Numbered from the stretch's first letter, positions 20,201-30,481 are shown. The stretch is 32,686 nt of DNA from Solirubrobacteraceae bacterium (GCA_017882425.1 JADGPM010000001.1:1-32686), one strand, 5' to 3'. The notes: generated from the letters alone by a model not told the origin. Numbers and translations: made by a program.

Positions 20201-20909
20201 CGCGCACGCCGTGCTCGAGCACGCCGATCTGCGCGGGGGCGCGCCCGCCCCCGACGCCGAAGGCGTGCGCGCGGCGGCGGCGGCGCTCGACGCCACCCTC
20301 GACGAGGAGGCGATCGCCGATCAGCTCGGGCTCGTGGGCGGCTTCCTCGACGGGCCGCTGCGCGAGCGGGCCGCGCGCGCCGCGGACGTGCGGCGCGAGG
20401 TCGTCTTCGCGCTGCCGCTCGATCCGCAGGACCCCGGCGGCCCGCTGCTGAACGGCGTGATCGATCTGCTCGTGCTCGGGGAGCCCGACGGGCGCGCCCT
20501 GGTGATCGACTACAAGACCGACCGTGTCGGCCCCGACGACGACCTCGAGGCGAAGGTCGCGCGCGACTACGCGATCCAGCGCGCCGTCTACGCCCTCGCG
20601 GTGCTGCGCGCCGGGGCGCCCGCCGTCGACGTCGTCCACCTGTACCTCGAGCGCCCGCACGCCCCGGTCCAGGCGACGTTCTCGGCCGCCGACCTCCCGC
20701 GCCTGCAGGCGGAGCTCGCCGCCCATGCGCAGCCACTGCTGGCCGGCGAGTTCCCGCCCTCGCCGGAACCGTGGGCGGGCCTGTGCGCGACCTGCCCGGG
20801 CCGCGGGGGCCTGTGCCCGCATCCGGACGAGCTGACCTCACGGCCCGCGCCCGGGGACCCCGGGCCCGAGCCGCCCGCCGCGGGGCGCGCGCAGGGCTCG
20901 CTCTTCTAG
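17268..20909 (+). CDS. AddA-like UvrD/REP superfamily helicase with C-terminal PD-(D/E)XK nuclease
   Basis: Start ATGA overlaps the upstream stop. Walker A MVAANAGSGKTTILVERF; MIDEFQDTNGLQ; AVGDRLQSIYAFRHAD; IMTIHGAKGLEFPVVVLADLG; RRVMHVAVTRAEQLLIL; nuclease LNGVIDLLVLGEPDGRALVIDYKTD; Cys set YRRCPYSWYLRR ... CATCPGRGGLC. Confidence 0.92.
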   Translation: MTCPDRTLLERDGVPLGAGGRALTPEQSVAVLEREGPLMVAANAGSGKTTILVERFVRYVVDDGLDPRSILAITFTRRAAGELRRRVRERFMALGCVEHARAMEGAWISTIDGFCARVLSAHAVVAGIDPDAVVLDESELRGLRDDAWNAALAELLGAPPPQLPRLEAELLISAYGYDGLRDIVAGLYDELRNAGMTMPSLPVPELPDLPGAAQALLGAARRLEPELGAGTPRALARARAAVAACRELLGGGPLQSPLDEPALERIDCGEGAGAPALAEPPGEAYREAHRLLCRACRDHRALPALLGLDILLGAYGAAFAEAKQSRRGLDYADLAVGARDLLLERPEIAAAYRERLQRVMIDEFQDTNGLQLALLDALGQEHEFAVGDRLQSIYAFRHADVGGFDERWRLRGTQGRAHQLAANFRSRPEILELINAAFGPAHAEFQPLEAGLTPPAADGPAVEVLLTDAEAWDDLSEDDPQRVALEEGMPSVTPRVLAEARLVAERVVRLTREEGHAPRDVVVLLRAGTNMPVYERAFERSGVPAIATQGRGWWTRREVQDLLAHLRVLVNPRDEEALLGTLAAPPTSLDANALALLSAERRRRDLRLWDVVCACADGDREGLLARLDAHVVERLVAHVALIRAERAAAAWAGPAELLERAQRATGADLVALAGPGGSRRLANVRKLVRLADAFEARRGRDLRAFVDHAAAELEAEAPTPDAPIDLGEDEAVRIMTIHGAKGLEFPVVVLADLGRTGRSSTPGVLVRGGRVGMRLVGLDGDAVPAFDYPELDAARKEAEEAEERRVMHVAVTRAEQLLILSGTFQASKGWAAVRHGAPALSWMGPALFGARAPGAPGGGTEGVLGVTRGSWAAQARVLVSAPGEQAVLLLGEPDPPGTVPEPGRDPSEPREPAPAPGVAEPRTATPDTLSYSSLADYRRCPYSWYLRRSLHLPERDDRDLAAVLPRSGGSGALLRGSIAHAVLEHADLRGGAPAPDAEGVRAAAAALDATLDEEAIADQLGLVGGFLDGPLRERAARAADVRREVVFALPLDPQDPGGPLLNGVIDLLVLGEPDGRALVIDYKTDRVGPDDDLEAKVARDYAIQRAVYALAVLRAGAPAVDVVHLYLERPHAPVQATFSAADLPRLQAELAAHAQPLLAGEFPPSPEPWAGLCATCPGRGGLCPHPDELTSRPAPGDPGPEPPAAGRAQGSLF

Positions 20910-21820
20910 AGCGCGCCGCCGCCGGCGGCTTCGCGGGCGGCCCGCCGGCGGCGCAGCTCGCCGTCGAGCTCGGCGCCGTAGAGGAACGCCATCGCCATGA
21001 GGTAGAGCCAGACGAGCAGCACGACGGCCGTCGAGAACACGCCGTAGAGCGCTCCGTAGCGCGAGAACCCCTGGACGTAGATCGAGAACCCGGCGGATCC
21101 GATGACCCACAGGACGATCGTCACGAGCGAGCCTGCGGTGATCACCCGGCGGCGCTGCGCCGCCTCCGCGGGCGCGTAGCGCAGCACGATCGCCACGCCC
21201 GCAAGGGCGCAGCCCAGGGCGGCCGGCCAGCGCAGGACATCCCACACGGACGTCGCGGCGTCGCCGAGGCCGATCTGGTCGAAGAGGCTCGCGGCGACGT
21301 CGCCGCCGATGAAGACCGCGACCATCGACAGGGCGAACAGGACGATCACGAGCAGCGTGAGCACGACCACGACGATCCGCCGGCGCACGAAACCGCGGTC
21401 CTCCTCCACGTCGTGGGCGCGGTTCACCGCCCGACCGGCGGCGTTGAAGATGCCCGAGGCGCTGTTCAGCAGCAGCACGAGCGAGATGAGCAGCGCGACG
21501 GTCAGCGCTCCGGAGGACGTGCGGGTGGCGGTCCGCGCGATCGATTCGACCACCTGCGCCGTCGCGGTGTCGGCACCGCGACGGGTGGCGAACCGGACGA
21601 TCTGATGCACCAGATGGTCCCCGCCGGCGAGGCCCATGACCGTCAGCGCGAGCAGCAGGCCGGGGAACAGCGACAGCATCGCGTAGTAGCTCAGCGTCGC
21701 GGCACTGTCGGTCATCGTGTCGGACTGGAAGCGGCTGGCGGCCCGCCAGGCCGCCGTCGGCCCCACGCGGGCGTCCCACCGCGCCCGCAGCCCCGCCCAG
21801 CCGCGCCGGAGGATCGTCAT
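20906..21820 (-). CDS. YihY/virulence factor BrkB family membrane protein
   Basis: Start ATG at 21820 (MTILRRGWAGLRARWDARV...). DSAATLSYYAMLSLFPGLLLAL, ILRYAPAEAAQRRRVITAGSLV, YGALYGVFSTAVVLLVWLYLMAMAFLYGAELDGEL: hallmark YihY/BrkB sequence. Confidence 0.93.
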   Translation of the reverse strand: MTILRRGWAGLRARWDARVGPTAAWRAASRFQSDTMTDSAATLSYYAMLSLFPGLLLALTVMGLAGGDHLVHQIVRFATRRGADTATAQVVESIARTATRTSSGALTVALLISLVLLLNSASGIFNAAGRAVNRAHDVEEDRGFVRRRIVVVVLTLLVIVLFALSMVAVFIGGDVAASLFDQIGLGDAATSVWDVLRWPAALGCALAGVAIVLRYAPAEAAQRRRVITAGSLVTIVLWVIGSAGFSIYVQGFSRYGALYGVFSTAVVLLVWLYLMAMAFLYGAELDGELRRRRAAREAAGGGAL

Positions 21821-21856
21821 GCGCGGTGCGCCCCGGTGGGGGATGATGACGGCGCG

Positions 21857-22360
21857 ATGACGTCTGATCCCGCGCACGCCGAGACCGAGCTGCAGCGTTC
21901 GCAGCGCCAACTGCTCGAGCTCCTGAACGAGGTGCGGGTGGCAATGCCGGGCGTACAGGTGCTGTTCGCCTTCCTGCTCGCACTCCCCTTCCAGGCACGC
22001 TTCGGCGAGCTGAGCGACGCGGAGAAGGCCCTGTACTTCGCGGCGCTGCTGGCGGCGGCCACGTCGAGCGCCTGCTTCGTCGCGTCGGCCGCGCTGCACC
22101 GCCTGCTGTTCCGTCACGGCCAGCGCGCCTACATCATCGCGGTCAGCAACCGCCTCGTGATCGCGGGCATCGTGGGCCTCGCCGCGGCGATGGCCGCGGC
22201 GATCACGCTCGTCACGGCGTTCATCTACTCGAGCACCGCGGCCTGGATCGTCGCGGGCGGCACGCTGCTGGTGCTGGGCGGCCTGTGGTTCGCGCTCCCG
22301 CTGAGCCGGCGCATCCGTCGCGAGGCCGACGGGCCCGACGCTCCGCCGCGCCAGAGCTGA
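21857..22360 (+). CDS. Small four-TM membrane protein, DUF6328-like
   Basis: MTSDPAHAETELQRSQRQLLELLNEVRVAMPGVQVLFAFLLALPFQARFGELSDAEKALYFAALLAAATSSACFVASAALHRLLFR; family assigned from memory of the RVxxPGVQVLFAFLL...PF pattern. Confidence 0.8.
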   Translation: MTSDPAHAETELQRSQRQLLELLNEVRVAMPGVQVLFAFLLALPFQARFGELSDAEKALYFAALLAAATSSACFVASAALHRLLFRHGQRAYIIAVSNRLVIAGIVGLAAAMAAAITLVTAFIYSSTAAWIVAGGTLLVLGGLWFALPLSRRIRREADGPDAPPRQS

Positions 22361-22382
22361 GCCGCCGGCGGCAACAACTCTT

Positions 22383-22404
22383 GCGCCCTGTTCGATCAGG
22401 GCGC
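22383..22404. repeat. Perfect inverted repeat upstream of ku (candidate operator or RNA hairpin)
   Basis: GCGCCCTG-TTCGAT-CAGGGCGC: 8-bp arms with a 6-nt spacer, ending 20 nt before the ku ATG (22425). Confidence 0.6.
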
Positions 22405-22424
22405 CGATGGGGCATCCTGTCCCC

Positions 22425-23318
22425 ATGGCTCGCGCGCTCTGGAGCGGGACGCTCACGTTCGGCCTCGTGACGATCCCCATCAAGCTGTACCCCGCCGTCC
22501 AGCGCAGGACGGTGCGCTTCAACCAGCTCGACGGCGAGGACCACTCGCGGATCCAGCAGCGGCGCGTCAATGCCCGCACCGGCGAGGAGGTGCCCTACGA
22601 GCGCCTCGTCAAGGGCTACGAGCTCACGCCGGACCGCTACGTCGTGATCACGCCCGAGGAGCTCGAGTCGCTCGACCCCAAGCGCTCGCGCACGATCGAG
22701 ATCGAGGACTTCGTCGACGTCTCGGAGATCGACCCGATCCTCTACGACGCGCCCTACTACGTCGCCCCGGCCGAGGGCGGGGCGAAGCCCTACCGGCTGC
22801 TGCTCGACGCCATGGCCCAGACGAACCGGGTCGGGATCGCGCGGATCGTGCTGCGGACCAAGGAGCACGTCGTCGCGCTGCGGCCGACCGGCCCGGTGCT
22901 GGAGATGTCGACGCTGCTGTTCGCCGACGAGGTCGTCGACCCGGCGAAGATCGAGGAGCTCGAGGCCGCCGCCGAGGTGGAGCCCGTCAAGCGCGAGCTC
23001 GACGTCGCCAAGCAGCTGATCGGGTCGCTGGCGGCCGAGTTCGACCCCTCGCGCTACAAGGACGAGTACCGCGAGCGCATCCTGGACCTCATCGAGCGCA
23101 AGGCGCAGGGTGAGCAGATCGAGATCCCCGCGGCGGTCGAGAGCGCCGCGAGCCCCGTCCCGGACCTCATGAGCGCGCTGAAGGCCAGCCTCGACGCCGC
23201 ACGCGAGAAGAGCCCGGCTTCGGCGAAGCCCAAGGCCCGCAAGGCCCCGGCGAAGACGCCCGCGGCCGCCCGCAAGCCGGCCGCCAAGGCGCCGGCGAAG
23301 CGCCGCGCGCGCTCCTGA
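22425..23318 (+). CDS. ku: Non-homologous end-joining protein Ku
   Basis: [85 protein letters not shown]; Lys/Ala/Pro-rich tail [31 protein letters not shown]. Confidence 0.96.
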   Translation: MARALWSGTLTFGLVTIPIKLYPAVQRRTVRFNQLDGEDHSRIQQRRVNARTGEEVPYERLVKGYELTPDRYVVITPEELESLDPKRSRTIEIEDFVDVSEIDPILYDAPYYVAPAEGGAKPYRLLLDAMAQTNRVGIARIVLRTKEHVVALRPTGPVLEMSTLLFADEVVDPAKIEELEAAAEVEPVKRELDVAKQLIGSLAAEFDPSRYKDEYRERILDLIERKAQGEQIEIPAAVESAASPVPDLMSALKASLDAAREKSPASAKPKARKAPAKTPAAARKPAAKAPAKRRARS

Positions 23319-23339
23319 GCGTCTGCGCGCCGCAGCTCC

Positions 23340-23359
23340 GCCGGCGCCCGCGCGCCGGC
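23340..23359. terminator. Candidate GC hairpin downstream of ku
   Basis: GCCGGCGC-CCGC-GCGCCGGC: perfect 8-bp stem with 4-nt loop. No U tract. Confidence 0.4.
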
Positions 23360-23398
23360 CATGCGCAGGCCGGACCTTCCACGACGGCCCGGCCTGGG

Positions 23399-23404
23399 TA
23401 AAAT
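23399..23404 (+). promoter_or_regulatory. Candidate -10 box TAAAAT for gltBD
   Basis: cctgggTAAAATctcgcc in an otherwise GC-rich intergenic region, 53 nt upstream of the gltB ATG. The -35 is weak (CTTCCA at 23376-23381). Confidence 0.45.
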
Positions 23405-23457
23405 CTCGCCTCGCCTCACGGGGCTCCCTGAAACAGCGCCGCCCACGGGACCTTTCC

Positions 23458-26400
23458 ATGACGATGATCAAGCCGCCACAGGCAGACGGTCTGTACGACC
23501 CTAGGTTCGAGCACGACGCCTGCGGCGTCGCGATGGTCGCGCGGCTGGACAACGAGCCCTCACACGACGTGGTCATCCGGGCGCTCGAGGCGCTCGACAA
23601 CCTCGAGCACCGCGGGGCCGAGGGCGCCGACGTCAACACCGGCGACGGCGCCGGGATCCTCGTCCAGGTCCCCGACGCCTTCCTGCGGGCGGTCTGCCCG
23701 TTCGAGCTGCCCGCGCCGGGCGCCTACGGCGTCGGCGTCTGCTTCCTGCCGCGCGACCCCGCGCTGCGCCGCAAGGTCGAGGAGCTGCTCGAGCTCAACG
23801 TGCGCGTCGAGGGCCAGCGCGTGCTGGGCTGGCGCGACGTGCCGATCGACGAGGCGCACGTCGGCGACACGGCCAACCGCTCGCGCCCGCACATCCGCCA
23901 GCTGCTGATCGGCGCCGGGGAGGGCGGGCCCTGGTCGACCGACCAGGACGCCTTCGAGCGCAAGCTCTACGTGATCCGGCGCATCGTCGAGCTCGCCGCG
24001 GGCCCCGACTTCTACTCGCCGAGCTTCTCCTCGCGGACCTGCGTCTACAAGGGCATGCTCATCTCCCGGCAGGTCACCGGCTTCTACCCGGACCTGCAGG
24101 ACGAGCGCTTCACCAGCGCGCTCGCGCTCGTCCACTCGCGCTTCTCGACGAACACGTTCCCGAGCTGGGAGCTGGCCCACCCGTTCCGCGTGATCGCCCA
24201 CAACGGCGAGATCAACACGCTGATGGGCAACATCAACTGGATGCGGGCCCGCGAGAGCTCGCTGGCGAGCGAGCTCTTCGGCCGCGACCTGCAGAAGGTC
24301 ATGCCGATCGTGCGCCCCGGCGGCTCGGACTCGGCGACGTTCGACAACGTGCTCGAGCTGCTGATGCTCGCCGGCCGCTCGCTGCCGCACGCCGCGATGA
24401 TGATGATCCCCGAGGCCTACAAGGACCGCGAGGACCTCTCCGACGAGCTCAAGGGCTTCTACGCGTTCCACTCGTGCCTGATGGAGCCGTGGGACGGCCC
24501 CGCGGCGGTCTGCTTCACGAACGGGCGCGTCGTCGGCGCGACGCTCGATCGCAACGGCCTGCGCCCCGGGCGCTGGGTGGAGACGAAGGACGGTCTCGTC
24601 GTCCTGGGCTCAGAGGCCGGCATGCTCGGCATCCGCCCCGAGAACGTCAAGCGCCTGGGCCGCCTGCAGCCGGGCAAGATCTTCCTCGTCGACCTCGAGC
24701 AGGGCCGGATCGTCGCCGACGACGAGGTCAAGCGCGAGGTTGCCACGCAGGCGCCGTACGCCGAGTGGTTCGACCGCAACTGCGTGCACTTCAGCGACCT
24801 CGAGAGGGCCCACGTCACGATGACGGGCGTCCTGCCGACGCGCCTGCGCCAGCTCGCGTTCGGGTACTCGCAGGAGGACCTGCGGGTCCTGCTGGCGCCG
24901 ATGGCTCGCAGCGGCGAGGAGCCGCTCGGCTCGATGGGCAACGACGCGGCGCTCGCCGTGCTGTCCGACAACCGCCCGCCGCTGTTCTCCTACTTCAAGC
25001 AGCTGTTCGCGCAGGTCACGAACCCGCCGATCGACCCGATCCGCGAGTCGATCGTCATGTCGCTCGGGACCGGGGTGGGCTCCGAGCTCAACCTGCTCGC
25101 CGAGACGCCCGAGCACGCCCATCAGCTGGTCATGGACCAGCCGATCCTGCGCAACCACGAGCTCGAGACCCTGCGGCACGTCTCCAGCGACGTCTTCCGC
25201 GCGCACACGATCGACATGACCTGGCCGGTCGCCGAGGGGACCGCCGGCATGTCCGCGCGCCTGGCGAACGCCTGCGACGAGGCGCACGACGCGATCACCG
25301 CCGGCGTCAATATCGTGATCCTGTCCGATCGGCGCGCCGGGAAGGACCGCGCGCCGATCCCCTCGCTGCTCGCCGTCGCCGCCGTCCACCACCATCTCGT
25401 GCGCCTGGGCAACCGCCTGCAGGCCGGGCTGGTGCTCGAGTCCGGCGAGCCGCGCGAGGTCCACCATGTCGCCACCCTGATCGGCTACGGCGCCAGCGCG
25501 GTCAACCCGTACCTGCTGCTCGACTCGGCCGGCGAGCTCGTCGCGGAGGGCAAGATCGCCGGGGTCGATGACGTCGACGTCGCCGAGCGCAACGTCGTCA
25601 AGGCGCTGGGCAAGGGCCTGCTGAAGACCATCTCGAAGATGGGGATCTCGACGATCCAGTCCTACTGCGGCGCCCAGATCTTCGAGGCCGTCGGGCTCGA
25701 GCGCGAGCTCGTCGACCGCCACTTCACCGGTACCGCGTCGCGCATCGGCGGCATCGGGATCGACGTTCTGGCCCAGGAGGCGCTCGACCGCCACGCGCGC
25801 GCCTTCGGCGCCTGGGCGGACAGCCTGGAGGGGCTGCTCCCGGTCGGCGGCATGTACGCCTGGCGTCGCGACGGCGAGCGCCACATGTGGAACCCGGAGA
25901 CGATCGCACTGCTCCAGCACAGCGTGCGCGCCGGCGCGGCGAACGGCAACGGCACCGGCACCTCCGGCGACCCGGACGCGCGCGAGAAATACCGCGAGTA
26001 CGCGCGCCTGGTCAACGACGACGCCACGGCGCGCGCCACCCTGCGCGGGCTGCTGAAGTTCCGCACCGACGCCGAGCCGATCCCGCTGGAGGAGGTCGAG
26101 CCGGCGAAGGAGATCGTGCGGCGCTTCGCCACCGGCGCGATGTCGCTCGGCTCGATCTCGACGGAGTCGCACGAGACGCTCGCGATCGCGATGAACCGCC
26201 TCGGCGGCAAGTCGAACACCGGCGAGGGCGGGGAGGACCCGCGGCGCTTCACGCAGGACCCGAACGGGGACCTGCGGCGCTCGGCGATCAAGCAGGTCGC
26301 CTCGGGCCGTTTCGGCGTCACGATCCACTACCTCGTCAACGCGGACCAGCTCCAGATCAAGATGGCGCAGGGCGCCAAGCCCGGCGAGGGCGGCCAGCTT

Positions 26401-28005
26401 CCCGGCCACAAGGTCGACAAGTACATCGGCTGGGTGCGCCACACGACGCCGGGCGTCGGGCTGATCTCGCCGCCGCCCCACCACGACATCTACTCGATCG
26501 AGGACCTCAAGCAGCTGATCTACGACCTGCGCTGCGCGAACCCGCGCGCACAGGTGTCGGTGAAGCTCGTCTCCGAGGTCGGCGTCGGCACCGTCGCCGC
26601 CGGCGTCGCGAAGGCGAACGCCGACCACGTGCTGATCGCCGGGCACGACGGCGGCACCGGCGCCTCGCCGCTGAGCTCGATCGTCTCCGCCGGCGTGCCG
26701 TGGGAGATCGGCCTGGCCGAGACCCAGCAGACGCTGCTGAAGAACGACCTGCGCTCGCGGATCATCGTGCAGACCGACGGCCGGCTGAAGACCGGCCGCG
26801 ACGTCGCCGTCGCCGCGATGCTCGGCGCCGACGAGTACGGCTTCTCGACGGCCCCGCTGATCGCGACCGGCTGCATCATGATGCGCGCCTGCCACCTGAA
26901 CACCTGCCCGGTGGGCATCGCCACGCAGGACCCCGAGCTGCGCAGGCGCTTCAAGGGCAAGCCCGAGCACGTCGTCAACTTCTTCTTCTTCGTCGCCGAG
27001 GAGCTGCGCGAGATCATGGCCTCGCTCGGGATCCGCACGCTCGACGAGCTGATCGGCCGCAGCGACCTGCTCGTCGCCGACGACGCGATCGAGCACTGGA
27101 AGGCGCGCGGGGTGGACCTCACGCATGTCCTGCACCGCCCGGACGTGCCCGAGGGCACCGCGCTGCGCCGCATGCAGCCGCCGCCGGGCGTCCTGGACGA
27201 CGCGCTGGACTGGATGCTCATCGGGCGCTGCGAGGGGGCGATCGCGCGTTCCGAGCCCGTCTCCATCGAGACGGCCGTGCGCAACGTCAACCGCTGTGTC
27301 GGCGGCCTGCTCTCCAGCCGGATCGCCGAGCTGCGGGGCGCCGAGGGTCTGCCGGAGGAGACGATCAAGGTCGAGCTGCGCGGCTCCGCCGGCCAGAGCT
27401 TCGGCGGGTGGCTCGCGCCCGGCGTGAGCTTCACGCTGCACGGCGACGCCAACGACTACACCGGCAAGGGCCTGTCCGGCGGCGTCGTCGCCGTCATGCC
27501 GCCCGACGGCGTGACGTTCCGCGCCGAGGACAACGTCATCGTCGGCAACACCGTGCTCTACGGCGCCACGAGCGGGCGCGCCTTCTTCCGCGGCACCGCC
27601 GGCGAGCGCTTCGCCGTGCGCAACTCGGGGGCCAGCGCCGTCGTCGAGGGCGTCGGCGACCACGGCTGCGAGTACATGACCGGCGGCCGCGTCGTGGTGC
27701 TCGGCCCGACCGGCCGCAACTTCGCCGCGGGCATGAGCGGCGGCCTGGCGTTCGTCCTGGACGAGCGCGACGAGCTGCGCGGGAAGGTCAACCCGACGCT
27801 GCTCGACCAGCTCGAGCCGCTCGACGAGGGCGACGCGATCGAGGTCCGCGACCTGATCGCCGAGCACGTCGAGCGCACGGGCTCGACCGTGGGCCGGCGC
27901 GTGCTCGACGAGTGGGATGCGCTGGCGCCGAAGTTCGTCAAGGTCTTCCCGGCCGACTACAAGCGGGTGCTCGCCGAGCTCTCGCGCGAGGAGGTGGCGG
28001 CCTGA
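23458..28005 (+). CDS. gltB: Glutamate synthase large subunit
   Basis: 1515 aa. N-terminal Cys of the glutaminase domain ([20 protein letters not shown]), [49 protein letters not shown], Fe-S motif [19 protein letters not shown], and C-terminal GXGXG beta-helix. Confidence 0.97.
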   Translation: MTMIKPPQADGLYDPRFEHDACGVAMVARLDNEPSHDVVIRALEALDNLEHRGAEGADVNTGDGAGILVQVPDAFLRAVCPFELPAPGAYGVGVCFLPRDPALRRKVEELLELNVRVEGQRVLGWRDVPIDEAHVGDTANRSRPHIRQLLIGAGEGGPWSTDQDAFERKLYVIRRIVELAAGPDFYSPSFSSRTCVYKGMLISRQVTGFYPDLQDERFTSALALVHSRFSTNTFPSWELAHPFRVIAHNGEINTLMGNINWMRARESSLASELFGRDLQKVMPIVRPGGSDSATFDNVLELLMLAGRSLPHAAMMMIPEAYKDREDLSDELKGFYAFHSCLMEPWDGPAAVCFTNGRVVGATLDRNGLRPGRWVETKDGLVVLGSEAGMLGIRPENVKRLGRLQPGKIFLVDLEQGRIVADDEVKREVATQAPYAEWFDRNCVHFSDLERAHVTMTGVLPTRLRQLAFGYSQEDLRVLLAPMARSGEEPLGSMGNDAALAVLSDNRPPLFSYFKQLFAQVTNPPIDPIRESIVMSLGTGVGSELNLLAETPEHAHQLVMDQPILRNHELETLRHVSSDVFRAHTIDMTWPVAEGTAGMSARLANACDEAHDAITAGVNIVILSDRRAGKDRAPIPSLLAVAAVHHHLVRLGNRLQAGLVLESGEPREVHHVATLIGYGASAVNPYLLLDSAGELVAEGKIAGVDDVDVAERNVVKALGKGLLKTISKMGISTIQSYCGAQIFEAVGLERELVDRHFTGTASRIGGIGIDVLAQEALDRHARAFGAWADSLEGLLPVGGMYAWRRDGERHMWNPETIALLQHSVRAGAANGNGTGTSGDPDAREKYREYARLVNDDATARATLRGLLKFRTDAEPIPLEEVEPAKEIVRRFATGAMSLGSISTESHETLAIAMNRLGGKSNTGEGGEDPRRFTQDPNGDLRRSAIKQVASGRFGVTIHYLVNADQLQIKMAQGAKPGEGGQLPGHKVDKYIGWVRHTTPGVGLISPPPHHDIYSIEDLKQLIYDLRCANPRAQVSVKLVSEVGVGTVAAGVAKANADHVLIAGHDGGTGASPLSSIVSAGVPWEIGLAETQQTLLKNDLRSRIIVQTDGRLKTGRDVAVAAMLGADEYGFSTAPLIATGCIMMRACHLNTCPVGIATQDPELRRRFKGKPEHVVNFFFFVAEELREIMASLGIRTLDELIGRSDLLVADDAIEHWKARGVDLTHVLHRPDVPEGTALRRMQPPPGVLDDALDWMLIGRCEGAIARSEPVSIETAVRNVNRCVGGLLSSRIAELRGAEGLPEETIKVELRGSAGQSFGGWLAPGVSFTLHGDANDYTGKGLSGGVVAVMPPDGVTFRAEDNVIVGNTVLYGATSGRAFFRGTAGERFAVRNSGASAVVEGVGDHGCEYMTGGRVVVLGPTGRNFAAGMSGGLAFVLDERDELRGKVNPTLLDQLEPLDEGDAIEVRDLIAEHVERTGSTVGRRVLDEWDALAPKFVKVFPADYKRVLAELSREEVAA

Positions 28006-29549
28006 TGGGCGAGATCGGCGGCTTCCTGAAGCTCCACCGCGTCGGCATCCCGTACAAGGATCCGCTCGAGCGGATCGAGGTCGAGCCCTACCGGGAGTTC
28101 ATGATCCAGCGCTCCGACGAGGAGCTCGCGGCCCAGGGCGGGCGCTGCATGGAGTGCGGCGTGCCGTTCTGCCACAACGGATGCCCGCTCGGCAACCTGA
28201 TCCCGGACTGGAACGATCTCGTCTACCGCGGCAACTGGCGCGACGCGATCACCCAGCTGCACGCGACGAACAACTTCCCCGAGCTGACGGGGCGGCTGTG
28301 CCCGGCGCCGTGCGAGGCCGCGTGCGTGCTCGAGATCAACGAGGGCGACGCCGTCACGATCAAGCAGATCGAGGCGGCGATCATCAACACGGCGTGGGAC
28401 AGCGGCTGGGTCGTCCCGCAGCCGCCCGCGCACGAGAGCGGCCGCAGCGTCGCGGTCGTCGGGTCGGGCCCGGCGGGGATGGCGGCCGCGCAGCAGCTGC
28501 GGCGCGCCGGCCACCGCGTCGTGCTCTTCGAGCGTGACGAGTCCGCCGGCGGGCTCGTGCGCTTCGGCGTCCCGGACTTCAAGATCGAGAAGTGGATCGT
28601 CGAGCGCCGTGTGCAGCAGCTCGTCGCCGAGGGCGTCGAGCTGCGCTGCGGAGTGAACGTCGGCGTCGACGTCACCGGTGGGGAGCTGCGCGAGCAGTTC
28701 GATGCCGTCGTGCTGGCGATCGGCTCGCGCGTGCCGCGCGACCTGCCGGTGCCCGGCCGCGAGCTCGACGGCATTCACTTCGCGATGGACTACCTGTACG
28801 TGCGCAACCGCTGGGTCGCGGGCGAACTCGGCCCCGAGCCGACGGTCGCCGCACCCGCGCTGCCCGCGATCACCGCGGCGGGCAAGCACGTCGTCGTCGT
28901 GGGCGGCGGCGACACCGGCGCGGACTGCGTGGGCAACTCGATCCGCGAGGGCGCGCTGTCGGTGACGCAGCTCGAGCTGCTGCCCGAGCCGCCCGCGCAC
29001 CGCCCCGACGACCGCACCCCGTGGCCGCTGTGGCCGCTGAAGTTCCGCCTCTCCTATGCGATGGAGGAGGCCAAGGACATCGGCCGCGGCGAGCAGGACT
29101 TCTCGGTCGTCACGACCCACTTCTCCGGTGTGGACGGGAAGGTCGCCGGCCAGCACATCGCCCAGGCCGAGGCCGCGCCCCCGTTCGGGCCCGTCGGCGG
29201 CACCGAGCGCGAGCTGCGCGCCGACCTCGTGCTCCTGGCGATGGGCTTCGTCCATCCCGAGCAGGCCGGCATCGTCGAGCAGCTCGGCTGCGACCTCGAC
29301 GCCCGCGGCAACGTCCGCGCCGCGACCTACGAGACCTCGCAGTCCGGCGTCTTCGCCGCCGGGGACGCGCGTCGCGGGCAGTCGCTGATCGTCTGGGCTA
29401 TCAACGAGGGTCGCCAGTGCGCCCGCATCGCCGATCGCTACCTCTCCGCGCTCGATCATCACGAGCCGCACCCGTCGCCGTCCGGTGACGCCGACGCGGG
29501 CCCCGCGGGCCCGCCGCTGCACGCCCAGGGCGCCGTCACCGTCGAATAG
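28005..29549 (+). CDS. gltD: Glutamate synthase small subunit
   Basis: Start ATG shares TGATG with the gltB stop. [111 protein letters not shown]. Confidence 0.96.
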   Translation: MGEIGGFLKLHRVGIPYKDPLERIEVEPYREFMIQRSDEELAAQGGRCMECGVPFCHNGCPLGNLIPDWNDLVYRGNWRDAITQLHATNNFPELTGRLCPAPCEAACVLEINEGDAVTIKQIEAAIINTAWDSGWVVPQPPAHESGRSVAVVGSGPAGMAAAQQLRRAGHRVVLFERDESAGGLVRFGVPDFKIEKWIVERRVQQLVAEGVELRCGVNVGVDVTGGELREQFDAVVLAIGSRVPRDLPVPGRELDGIHFAMDYLYVRNRWVAGELGPEPTVAAPALPAITAAGKHVVVVGGGDTGADCVGNSIREGALSVTQLELLPEPPAHRPDDRTPWPLWPLKFRLSYAMEEAKDIGRGEQDFSVVTTHFSGVDGKVAGQHIAQAEAAPPFGPVGGTERELRADLVLLAMGFVHPEQAGIVEQLGCDLDARGNVRAATYETSQSGVFAAGDARRGQSLIVWAINEGRQCARIADRYLSALDHHEPHPSPSGDADAGPAGPPLHAQGAVTVE

Positions 29550-29564
29550 CGGCGCGACGGCTGG

Positions 29565-29570
29565 TAGCGT
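29565..29570 (+). promoter_or_regulatory. Candidate -10 box TAGCGT, 7 nt upstream of the SDR gene start
   Basis: ctggTAGCGTcggccacATG. Confidence 0.35.
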
Positions 29571-29577
29571 CGGCCAC

Positions 29578-30468
29578 ATGGCCGAGCATCACGACCTGGG
29601 CGGCAGGACCGTCTTCATCACGGGCGCCGCGCGCGGCATCGGGCTGGACACGGCGCGGCGCGTGGTCGCCAAGGGCGCAAGGGTCGCGCTGGTCGGTCTG
29701 GAGCCCGAGGCGCTCGAGGGCCACGCGGCCGCGTTCGGCCCGTCGCGCGCCGTCTGGTTCGAGGCCGACGTCACCGATCGCAGCGCCGTCGAGGCCGCTG
29801 TCGACGGCACGCTCGAGCGGTTCGGCTCGATCGACGTCGTCGTCGCGAACGCGGGGGTCGCGCCGCCGCCGTCGACGGCGCTGGCGGTCTCCGACCAGGA
29901 CTTCCAGCGCGTGCTCGACATCAACATCGGCGGCGTCTGGAACACGGTCAAGACGACGCTCCCGCACGTGGTCGCCAGCCGCGGCTACGTGCTCGTCGTC
30001 GCATCGATCTACGCCGCCGTCAACGGCGTGCTCGCGGCGCCCTATGCAATGAGCAAGGCCGCCGTCGAGCAGCTCGGCCGCGCGCTGCGCGCAGAGCTCC
30101 AGCCGCACGGCGCGAGCGCCGGCACCGCGTACTTCGGCTTCATCGACACGGACATGGTCCGCGAGAGCTTCGAGCAGCCCGTCTTCTCCGAGCTGCGCCG
30201 CGCGCAGCCCGAGTTCGTCACGCGGCCGATCCCGGTCGGCCGCGCGGGTGCGGCGATCACGCGCGGGATCGAGCGCCGCCAGGCCCGCATCGTGGCGCCG
30301 GGGTGGGTGCGCCTGCTGCTCGCCACGCGCGGCCTCACGCAGCTGCTCGACGATGCACTCTCCGCCGGGGCGCCGACGCGCGCCGCGATCGCGCTCGCCG
30401 AGCACGAGCCCGAGCAGGTGTCGGCCAACGGCGTCGCCGCGTCGCGCAACGGCCACGCACCCGAGTAG
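29578..30468 (+). CDS. SDR family NAD(P)-dependent oxidoreductase
   Basis: TVFITGAARGIGLDTARR (TGxxxGxG), VVVANAGVAPP (NAG), VASIYAAVNGVLAAPYAMSKAAVEQL (S...YxxxK). Confidence 0.93.
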   Translation: MAEHHDLGGRTVFITGAARGIGLDTARRVVAKGARVALVGLEPEALEGHAAAFGPSRAVWFEADVTDRSAVEAAVDGTLERFGSIDVVVANAGVAPPPSTALAVSDQDFQRVLDINIGGVWNTVKTTLPHVVASRGYVLVVASIYAAVNGVLAAPYAMSKAAVEQLGRALRAELQPHGASAGTAYFGFIDTDMVRESFEQPVFSELRRAQPEFVTRPIPVGRAGAAITRGIERRQARIVAPGWVRLLLATRGLTQLLDDALSAGAPTRAAIALAEHEPEQVSANGVAASRNGHAPE

Positions 30469-30481
30469 CGCCCGCGCGAAC

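Noticed and set aside
22407-22424. Alternative ku start MGHPVP at 22407
   Set aside because: Ku family proteins typically begin [10 protein letters not shown]..., so ATG 22425 is preferred.
21821-22579. Upstream extension of the YihY ORF to 22579
   Set aside because: Lies antisense to DUF6328 and ku; YihY family sequence begins at MTILRRG (21820).
24610-27867. 1085-aa minus-strand ORF opposite gltB
   Set aside because: Antisense shadow of gltB, with repetitive D/R/V/A composition and no recognisable motif.
25887-28004. N-terminal 706 residues of the ORF 25887..29549
   Set aside because: Out-of-frame read-through of gltB (Arg/Ala-rich). The real gltD begins at 28005, where family-like sequence starts.
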